From: Streptosporangiaceae bacterium
GTDB taxonomy: Bacteria > Actinomycetota > Actinomycetes > Streptosporangiales > Streptosporangiaceae
Length of the DNA stretch: 10,688 bases
Direction: 5' to 3'
NCBI GenBank assembly: GCA_030039095.1
Contig: JASHQP010000244.1
Location: 1-10,688, forward strand
Made by a program: the position numbers and the translations under genes. Within the stretch, counting starts at the first letter, position 1; each line of letters opens with the position of its first letter. This document shows positions 5,252 through 10,688 of this stretch, piece by piece. The notes under the pieces are model-generated. The model was given only the letters and a program-made list of their open reading frames with translations. It made no database searches and was not told the DNA's origin.

Positions 5252-7267
5252 ATGCAGTTCAGTGCCTTCGACCATCCGCTCTACGGCGGCGACTACAGCC
5301 CCGAGCAGTGGCCGCGGGAAGTCTGGGACGAAGACGTACGGCTCATGCGTGAGGTGGGCGTCAACCTGGTCACCGTCGGCATCTTCGCCTGGGCCCACCT
5401 GGAGCCGACCGAGGGGAGGTTCGAATTCGGCTGGCTCCGGGAGGTGCTCGACCTGATGGGCGAGGCGGGCATCGGCGTGGACCTGGCCACCCCGACGGCG
5501 GCGCCGCCGCCGTGGCTGACGACCCGCTACCCCGACGCGTTGCCGGTGGACGAGAGGGGGGCGCGCTATACCCACGGCAGCCGGCAGCATTTCTGCATCT
5601 GCAGCCCGTCCTACCGGCGCTTTGCCCGGCGCATCGTCGAGCGCGTGGCGGCCGAACTGGGCGGCCACGAGGCCCTGCGCATGTGGCACGCGCACAACGA
5701 GTACGCCTGCCACGTCCCGTACTGCTACTGCGACCACCACGCCCGCTCGTTCCGCTCCTGGCTGGAGCGTCGCTACGGCTCGGTCCAGGCGCTCAACGAG
5801 GCCTGGGGCTCGGCGTTCTGGAGTCAGGAGTACAGCGACTTCGCCGAGGTGATGCCTCCTCGGATGACGCCGACCTTCGCGAATCCCAGCCAGTTGCTCG
5901 ACTACAAGCGGTTCAGCAGCGAGGCGTTTCTCGAGGAGTTCCTCGAGGAGAAGCAGGTTCTCAAGGCGGCCAGGCCGGACATCCCGCTGACGACGAACTT
6001 CATGGGCCTCCACAAGCCGCTGGACTACTTCGCCTGGGCCCGCGAACTGGACGTCGTTTCCACGGACAACTACCCCGATCCCGCCGACCCTGACAGCGCC
6101 GCGCTGTCCGCCATGCATTACGACCTGGTCAGGTCCCTGAACAAGAGCGTGCCGTGGATGGTCATGGAGCAGACCAGCTTCCGGGTCAACTGGCGCGACC
6201 GCAACGTGCCCAAGTCTCCCGGCCAGATGCGGGCGCTGAGCTACCAGGCCCTGGCCAGGGGGGCCAGCGGGGTGCTGTTCTTCCAGTGGCGGGCCTCGCG
6301 GGCGGGTGCCGAGAAGTTCCACTCGGCCCTGCTTCCCCACTCCGGGCAGGCGTCGCCGGTCTGGACGGAGGTCTCCCAGCTGGGCCGCGAGCTCGCCCAG
6401 CCGGAGCCGTGGGCCACGGCGGAGGTGGTGGCCGACGTTGCGCTGGTCTTCTCCTACGCCAACTGGTGGGCGGTGGAGAGTTCCACGAGCCCGGCGCACG
6501 ACCTGAAGATGCAAGACCAGCTCACCTGGATGTACCTGCCCCTGTACCTCCGCTGCGTGACGCTGGACTTCGCAAGCCCTTCGGAGCCGCTCGAGCGGTA
6601 CAAGGCGCTCCTTGTGCCCAGCCTCTACCTGGTGACCGAGGACGAGGCAGCGAACATCCGGTCCTACGTGGAGCAGGGCGGCACCGCGGTCATCTCCTTC
6701 TGGTCCGGGATCGTCGACGAGCACGACCGCGTTTACCTCGGCCCCTACGGCGGCCCGCTGCGCCCGCTGTTCGGCTGCGACATCCTGGACGTGGCACCGC
6801 TGGCACCCGGCGAGGTCGTCGAGGTGGAGTGGGAGGACGGCGCCAAGACCTCCGCGACCTTCTGGCTGGACCTTGCCGCCGAGCCCCAGCAGCAACAGGG
6901 AAAGGTCCTGGCACGGGTCACCAGCGGGCCGTGGGCGGGCACGCCGGTGGTCACGGCGAGCACCCACGGGAAGGGCTCCGTCCTTTACGTCGGCACCCGG
7001 CTGGATCACGACGGCATGCAGCGCGTCTACGACCTCGTCGCGGCCCTGCGGCCCGCGCAGGGCGACGTGGATGCCGGGCTGTCGGACAACGTGGAACGAG
7101 TCGTCCGCCGCTCCCCCGGCCACGACTACGAGTTCGTCATCAACCACACCGACAACGACCGCAAGGTCCTGCTCGCCGCGCCCGGTTACGACGTCCTCGC
7201 AGACCGTCCGGCGAACGGCACGCTGCCCCTCGGGCGCCGAGGTGTGGCCATCGTCCGGCACGGCTGA
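5252..7267 (+). CDS. ganA: GH42 beta-galactosidase, cytoplasmic (GanA-like)
   Basis: A 671-residue glycoside hydrolase family 42 enzyme of full family length; an ATG at 5234 would add six residues. It opens with LYGGDYSPEQWP, a GH42 signature. The acid/base Glu is in WHAHNEYACH (Glu150) and the nucleophile in WMVMEQTSFRVNWR (Glu306), both in the (beta/alpha)8 barrel. The middle, about residues 390-590, fits the trimerisation domain, followed by a small beta C-terminal domain. There is no signal peptide, so it acts inside the cell, releasing galactose from imported beta-galacto-oligosaccharides. The cysteine cluster that binds zinc in some GH42 enzymes is partly kept (Cys115, Cys117, CYCDHH at 158-163), with His where the last Cys is expected. 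It follows the permease gene by 33 bases in the same operon and precedes GH53, as ganA precedes ganB. Confidence 0.93.
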   Translation: MQFSAFDHPLYGGDYSPEQWPREVWDEDVRLMREVGVNLVTVGIFAWAHLEPTEGRFEFGWLREVLDLMGEAGIGVDLATPTAAPPPWLTTRYPDALPVDERGARYTHGSRQHFCICSPSYRRFARRIVERVAAELGGHEALRMWHAHNEYACHVPYCYCDHHARSFRSWLERRYGSVQALNEAWGSAFWSQEYSDFAEVMPPRMTPTFANPSQLLDYKRFSSEAFLEEFLEEKQVLKAARPDIPLTTNFMGLHKPLDYFAWARELDVVSTDNYPDPADPDSAALSAMHYDLVRSLNKSVPWMVMEQTSFRVNWRDRNVPKSPGQMRALSYQALARGASGVLFFQWRASRAGAEKFHSALLPHSGQASPVWTEVSQLGRELAQPEPWATAEVVADVALVFSYANWWAVESSTSPAHDLKMQDQLTWMYLPLYLRCVTLDFASPSEPLERYKALLVPSLYLVTEDEAANIRSYVEQGGTAVISFWSGIVDEHDRVYLGPYGGPLRPLFGCDILDVAPLAPGEVVEVEWEDGAKTSATFWLDLAAEPQQQQGKVLARVTSGPWAGTPVVTASTHGKGSVLYVGTRLDHDGMQRVYDLVAALRPAQGDVDAGLSDNVERVVRRSPGHDYEFVINHTDNDRKVLLAAPGYDVLADRPANGTLPLGRRGVAIVRHG

Positions 7268-7289
7268 GCGGCCCGGTCGGCCACCTCGC

Positions 7290-7380
7290 GCGAGCCCCAC
7301 TCCCGCGAGACCCAACCTTCGCTCCCCGCGAAACCCACCCCTCCCTCCCGCGCGAAACCCACCCCACCCCCTCCCCCGCG
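7290..7380. repeat. Degenerate C-rich repeats with two G-quadruplex motifs on the minus strand
   Basis: GCGAAACCCACCCC occurs at 7328-7341 and 7352-7365, with looser copies starting at 7290 (GCGAGCCCCACTCCC), 7305 (GCGAGACCCAACC) and 7378 (GCGAAA). Spacings are 15, 23, 24 and 26 bases. On the minus strand 7377-7358 reads GGGGGAGGGGGTGGGGTGGG and 7349-7334 reads GGGAGGGAGGGGTGGG, each with four G-runs and one-base loops. The block fills most of the 128-base gap between GH42 and GH53. I see no promoter in that gap. Confidence 0.85.
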
Positions 7381-7386
7381 AAAGGA
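7381..7386 (+). promoter_or_regulatory. Ribosome binding site for the GH53 GTG start
   Basis: AAAGGA lies 9 bases before GTG 7396. This start gives a textbook signal peptide. The frame is open much further upstream, but that part is only the shadow of GH42 and the C-rich repeats. Confidence 0.7.
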
Positions 7387-7395
7387 CGGTCCGAA

Positions 7396-9126
7396 GTGAG
7401 ACCTTTAATCGGCCGAAAGCAGGCCAGGCGCTGGGTCACGATCCCGGTCTGGTTCTCGCTCTGCGCCCTGCTCGTCGCCGCGTCCGCGACCCAGATAGGG
7501 TCGGCAACCGCGGCCAGGGCGCAGCAGGGTTCGAGCCAGGTGCCGACGGTCAACTGGGCGCTCTCGGGCACCGCGACGGCCACGACCTCGCAGTCCGCCG
7601 ACCCGCCCGCCAACGCGATCGACGGGAACGCCGCCACCTCGTGGTGCACGGATTCCTGGCCCGACACCCTGACCGTGGACCTCGGCCAGGTGCGCAACCT
7701 CGACGGCATCGGCATCACCCTCGACAACGCCAGTTCCTCCGCCAACGCCACGATCTCGCTGGCCACCCAGCAGGGTGACTGGCACACGATTCCGACGGCC
7801 CGCAACATCGCCCTCGACCCGGGCAACCCGATGTACGTGCCCTTCGGGGCTGGCTCGGGCCAGGGCAAGCTGCCGACCATGCCCGCGCGTTACGCACAGA
7901 TCGAGGTGTGGGACAGCGGCTCGAGCCCGGTCTGCGTCGGAGAGTTCCGGCTCTTCGGCGCCGACCCGGCCGCGGCAAAAATGATGCTCGGTTCGGATCT
8001 CTCCTTTACCCCGCAGGAAGTCGCCGCCGGGGCCACCTTCACCGACAACGGCGTCGCGGCCAACCCCGCGAACATCACCGCCCGCAACGGCGCCGGCTGG
8101 GCCCGCCTGCGCCTGTGGGTGAACCCGCCGGCCGGTTACAACGACCTCGCCAGCGACCTCGCCTTCGCCAAGACCCTCCAGGCGGCGGGCCTGAAGCTGT
8201 ACCTGGACATCCACTACTCGGACTTCTGGGCCGACCCCGGCAAGCAGTGCATCCCGGCGGGATGGCCGACGACCCTGGCCGGGCTTACCGCGAAGATGCG
8301 TTCGTACACCCAGCAGGTCATCTCCGCCTTTGCCGCCCAGGGCACCCCGGTGGACATGGTCTCGATCGGCAACGAGATCACCAACGGCATCCTGTGGAGC
8401 CCGTCGGAGGAGACCGACTGGGCGGACTTCGGCTGCACCGGGCCCGGCGTAGGCGGTCTCACCTGGACCAGCAACACGACGGCCACCGGCTGGAGCAACC
8501 TCGCCCAGCTGCTCAGGGCCGGCATCGCCGGCGCGCAGGCCGGCAACCCGGCAGGCCACAAGCTGCTGATCGCCATCCACACCGACCTCGGCGGCAACAA
8601 CGCCAAGGCGCAGGCCTTCTACTCCAACCTGGAGGCGCAGGGCGTCCCGTTCGACGTCATCGCGCTCTCCTATTACCCCATCTACCAGGGCTCGCTGGCC
8701 GACATGCGGTCCAACGTCGACGAGCTGGCGACGCAATTCCACAAGCCGATCGTGCTCGCGGAGACGGAGTATTCCTGGACGCTCGCCAACGGGGACGCCC
8801 TCGGCAACGACACCTGGGAGGCGAGTCAGCTGATCGACGGTTACCCGGCAAGCCCGGGCGGACAGCTCTCCATGCTGAACGACGAGCTGTCCATCCTGGC
8901 CGCCGTCCCGGATGGGCTCGGGGCCGGCATGTTCTACTGGGAGCCCGAGTGGATCCCGGGTGTCTCGTGGGCACCCGACTCGAGCCCGCCGGGGACTCCC
9001 GACGACAACGAGACCCTGTTCAACTTCCAGGGCCAGGCGCTGCCGTCGATCGGCATGTACCGCGATCCCGTCCAGATCTGCGCGGCGTCGAACCCGTACC
9101 AGACCCCGTGCGTCATCGGCTCGTAA
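7396..9126 (+). CDS. ganB: Secreted GH53 endo-beta-1,4-galactanase with N-terminal discoidin-like (F5/8C) module (GanB-like)
   Basis: A 576-residue secreted enzyme. The signal peptide covers residues 1-42 (basic start, hydrophobic PVWFSLCALLVAASA, likely cleavage ARA/QQ). Residues 53-188 form a discoidin-like carbohydrate-binding module: NWALSGTATATTSQ, NAIDGNAATSW, LTVDLGQVRNLDGIGI and VGEFRLFG, with Cys84 and Cys180 a likely disulfide. Residues 198-555 are the GH53 catalytic barrel: GSDLSF (199-204), RLRLWVNPPAGYND (237-250), LYLDIHYSDFWADPGKQ (268-284), acid/base Glu327 in IGNEITNG, and nucleophile Glu456 in AETEYSWT. Four more cysteines also suit an extracellular protein. It cleaves internal beta-1,4-galactosyl links of galactan, feeding the transporter and GH42 encoded upstream. 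The SYYPIYQGS segment differs from the usual SYYPFWHG. There is no cell-wall anchor. The stop overlaps the convergent next gene. Confidence 0.93.
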   Translation: MRPLIGRKQARRWVTIPVWFSLCALLVAASATQIGSATAARAQQGSSQVPTVNWALSGTATATTSQSADPPANAIDGNAATSWCTDSWPDTLTVDLGQVRNLDGIGITLDNASSSANATISLATQQGDWHTIPTARNIALDPGNPMYVPFGAGSGQGKLPTMPARYAQIEVWDSGSSPVCVGEFRLFGADPAAAKMMLGSDLSFTPQEVAAGATFTDNGVAANPANITARNGAGWARLRLWVNPPAGYNDLASDLAFAKTLQAAGLKLYLDIHYSDFWADPGKQCIPAGWPTTLAGLTAKMRSYTQQVISAFAAQGTPVDMVSIGNEITNGILWSPSEETDWADFGCTGPGVGGLTWTSNTTATGWSNLAQLLRAGIAGAQAGNPAGHKLLIAIHTDLGGNNAKAQAFYSNLEAQGVPFDVIALSYYPIYQGSLADMRSNVDELATQFHKPIVLAETEYSWTLANGDALGNDTWEASQLIDGYPASPGGQLSMLNDELSILAAVPDGLGAGMFYWEPEWIPGVSWAPDSSPPGTPDDNETLFNFQGQALPSIGMYRDPVQICAASNPYQTPCVIGS

Positions 9127-10129
9127 GAGCCTGGGCAGCGTCACCGCGCAGGTCGCTGACGATCTGCGCGGTGACGGAGGGGTCGGCGGCGTAGGGGGTG
9201 TACAGCGTCATCCGGGTCATCACGTCGCCGTAGCGGCGCAGCAGTTCGGCCGCGACCGCGCCGGGCTCGGCGACGACGGCGAACGCGTTCAGCACGTCGT
9301 CGTCGATGATCGTGCCCATCTCCTGCCACCGCCCCTGCAGCGACATCTCGTGCAGCCGGTCGCCGAGCTCGGACCAGCCGTGCAGCTCGAGCACGGGCCG
9401 GTAGGCGGGCGTGGAGCCATAGAACGCGATCTGCTCCCTTACCCCGCGCCCCGCCGCCTCGAATTCCTCCTCGGTGCGGCCGGTGACCACGAACGGCGAG
9501 CCGACAAGCTCGAATCCCGCTGGAGGCCCGTTCCGGCTCAGCGCGGGAATGGTGACCTCGCGCAGGTACCGCTCGGTGGTGAAGCCGTGGCACAGGAATC
9601 CGTCGGCCACCTCACCGGCCACCGCCGTCATCGCCTCCCCCACCCCGGCCAGCAGCACCTTGGGCGCCCCGTGCGGGTTGGGTCCCGGGCTGAAGAACGG
9701 CGTCATGAGCGTGTGCTTGTAGAACTCGCCGCGGAAGTCCAGCTTGGTGCCGTCGTTCCAGCAGCTCCAGATCGCCTGCAGCGCCAGGATGAACTCGCGC
9801 ATCCGCTTGGCCGGGTGCGACCAGGGCATGGAGAAGCGCCGCGTTATGTGCGGTCTTATTTGCGAGCCGAGGCCGAGCAGCAGCCGCCCCCGCGACAGCA
9901 GCTGGACGTCGTTGGCCGCAGCCGCCAGCGACATCGGGTTGCGCGCGAACGCGACCACGATCGCGGTGCCGAGCTCGATAGTCTCGGTGGCCACCGCGGC
10001 CAGGCCGAGCGTGACGAACGGGTCATGAGAGATCTCGCTGGTCCACGCGCCCGCGTAGCCGTCCCGCTCCGCCTGCGCGGCGGCCTCGCGCGCATCGACG
10101 GAACCGCCGAGCCCGGTGTCGACCCTCAT
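9113..10129 (-). CDS. LLM-class F420-dependent oxidoreductase (MSMEG_2256-like family)
   Basis: A 338-residue luciferase-like monooxygenase-fold protein. The start at 10129 has GGAGG (10136-10140) 6 bases upstream and overlaps the upstream stop as ATGA. A longer frame reaching 10330 is only Arg/Gly-rich shadow of the crotonase gene. Family landmarks are VDTGLGGSVDAREAAAQAE at the N-terminus, YAGAWTSEISHDPFVTL, TIELGTAIVVAFARNPM, GRLLLGLGSQI, RRFSMPW, LDFRGEFYKHTLMTPFFSPG and GEVADGFLCHGF. These match the actinobacterial subgroup I recall as MSMEG_2256 type. Such enzymes use reduced F420 (or FMN) to reduce or oxidise carbonyl or ene substrates; the substrate here is unknown. Its coupling to an enoyl-CoA hydratase-like gene suggests lipid, steroid or xenobiotic acyl-CoA metabolism. 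Confidence 0.88.
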   Translation of the reverse strand: MRVDTGLGGSVDAREAAAQAERDGYAGAWTSEISHDPFVTLGLAAVATETIELGTAIVVAFARNPMSLAAAANDVQLLSRGRLLLGLGSQIRPHITRRFSMPWSHPAKRMREFILALQAIWSCWNDGTKLDFRGEFYKHTLMTPFFSPGPNPHGAPKVLLAGVGEAMTAVAGEVADGFLCHGFTTERYLREVTIPALSRNGPPAGFELVGSPFVVTGRTEEEFEAAGRGVREQIAFYGSTPAYRPVLELHGWSELGDRLHEMSLQGRWQEMGTIIDDDVLNAFAVVAEPGAVAAELLRRYGDVMTRMTLYTPYAADPSVTAQIVSDLRGDAAQALTSR

Positions 10130-10688
10130 GCCTGCCCTCCCCCGATCTGCGCCCGGTTCCGCGCCATCACGTCGAGCCTCCGCTTCTCCAGGCCGGCCCA
10201 GTCGGGAACGTGCCGCCGCGCGATCTCGCGCTCGGCCGCGAGCACCGGCGCGACCGCGGCCTGGGCGGCGTACATCTCCTTCAGCCCTCGCACCGTCTCC
10301 GGCGGCACCTCGGCGATCGCCCTGGCGCATTCCATGACCCGCGCCATTAGCTGGTCGTGCGGCACCACCTCGGTCACCAGACCGAAGCGCTCCGCGGTCG
10401 CCGCGTCGATCACCTGGCCGGTCATCGACATCCGCCGCGCCCGGGCGCCGCCGACGGCCAGCGGGAGCCGGGCGCTCATGCCGCCACGCGGCAGGATCCC
10501 GACCCTGGCGTGCGTGTCCGCGAAGATGGCCCGGTCCGACGCGATCAGGAAGTCGCAGCCGAGGGCCAGCTCCAGACCGCCGGTGAACGTGGCGCCGTTG
10601 ACCGCGCCGATGACCGGCTTGGCCATCCGGCCGACCTGCGCGATGCAGTCGGCGGTGCCCGCCCTGCGGAAGTACGCGTCCCCGTCCC
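10126..10688 (-). CDS. Enoyl-CoA hydratase/isomerase (crotonase) family protein, N-terminus outside window
   Basis: The frame is open to the right edge (DGDAYFRRAGTADCIAQVGR precedes the ATG at 10626), so that ATG is internal and the gene starts outside. Visible crotonase landmarks are KPVIGAVNGATFTGGLELALGCDFLIASDRAIFADTHARVGILP in order, MTGQVIDAATAERFGLVTEVVP, and a C-terminal helical region ending RNRAQIGGGQA. The GGLEL Glu (codon 10572-10570) matches the first catalytic Glu of rat crotonase. The second catalytic position appears to be His (DTH, codon 10512-10510), so it may be an EchA-type paralogue with different chemistry rather than a standard hydratase. The stop overlaps the oxidoreductase start by 4 bases, so the two are translationally coupled. 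Confidence 0.9.
   Translation of the reverse strand, partial: DGDAYFRRAGTADCIAQVGRMAKPVIGAVNGATFTGGLELALGCDFLIASDRAIFADTHARVGILPRGGMSARLPLAVGGARARRMSMTGQVIDAATAERFGLVTEVVPHDQLMARVMECARAIAEVPPETVRGLKEMYAAQAAVAPVLAAEREIARRHVPDWAGLEKRRLDVMARNRAQIGGGQA
10136..10140 (-). promoter_or_regulatory. Ribosome binding site for the LLM oxidoreductase
   Basis: On the minus strand this reads GGAGG, within GGGGGAGGGCAGGC, 6 bases before the ATG at 10129. It lies inside the end of the crotonase gene and decides the start, ruling out the longer open frame. Confidence 0.8.

Noticed and set aside
5123..7315. 730-residue open frame on the minus strand over GH42
   Set aside because: It is the mirror of a well-supported GH42 gene in high-GC DNA. 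The protein is low-complexity, rich in Arg, Gly, Val and His, with no recognisable domain.
6154..7395. Long N-terminal extension of the GH53 frame
   Set aside because: It overlaps GH42 out of frame and crosses the C-rich repeats. GTG 7396 has a ribosome site and begins a proper signal peptide.
7405..9144. 579-residue open frame on the minus strand over GH53
   Set aside because: It is antisense to a GH53 gene with intact catalytic motifs. Its composition is typical of a high-GC shadow frame and it has no family motif.
10130..10330. 67-residue extension of the LLM oxidoreductase
   Set aside because: Arg/Gly/Ala-rich out-of-frame reading of the crotonase gene. The ATG at 10129 has GGAGG at 6 bases and fits the family's N-terminus.
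1..10688. tRNA, rRNA, insertion sequence or attachment site
   Set aside because: I saw no tRNA or rRNA sequence, no transposase or integrase, and no flanking terminal repeats by reading.

Overview
The window is very GC-rich. It uses GTG and TTG starts alongside ATG, has strong GGAGG-type ribosome binding sites, and carries an F420-type luciferase-like oxidoreductase and a mycobacterial-style FadE. Together these point to a filamentous or soil actinomycete (Actinomycetota). The genus cannot be fixed from the sequence alone.

Layout. Bases 1-441 hold the 3' end of an acyl-CoA dehydrogenase gene (+). Bases 518-1594 hold a LacI-family regulator (-), convergent with it across a short hairpin. A roughly 316-base divergent control region (1595-1910) contains a 12-bp palindrome, three 22-bp tandem repeats, an extended -10 promoter, and a perfect 14-bp palindrome TGGGAGCGCTCCCA, which matches the CebR/CelR-type operator of actinomycetes. 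Bases 1911-9126 form one forward operon: sugar-binding lipoprotein, two ABC permeases, a cytoplasmic GH42 beta-galactosidase, and a secreted GH53 endo-beta-1,4-galactanase with an N-terminal discoidin-like module. Bases 9113-10688 hold a minus-strand pair, an LLM-class F420-dependent oxidoreductase and an enoyl-CoA hydratase-like protein that runs off the right edge.

How the genes work together. The order regulator / SBP / permease / permease / GH42 / GH53 is that of the ganR-ganSPQAB galactan locus of Bacillus subtilis. The likely pathway is that the secreted GH53 cuts beta-1,4-galactan (from pectin type I arabinogalactan), the lipoprotein and two permeases import the galacto-oligosaccharides, and GH42 splits them to galactose in the cytoplasm. 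No ABC ATPase is encoded here, so a shared MsiK-type ATPase is presumably used. A perfect 17-bp GC hairpin between the SBP and permease genes probably sets a high SBP:permease ratio. A C-rich repeat block with two G-quadruplex motifs on the minus strand lies between GH42 and GH53.

The flanking genes on both sides are of the acyl-CoA catabolism type and have no evident link to galactan, so the sugar locus looks like a self-contained module set between them. I did not find a wholly new system. The points most worth checking are the CebR-type operator in front of a galactan operon that has its own LacI regulator, the 22-bp repeats, the SBP hairpin and the G4 block.
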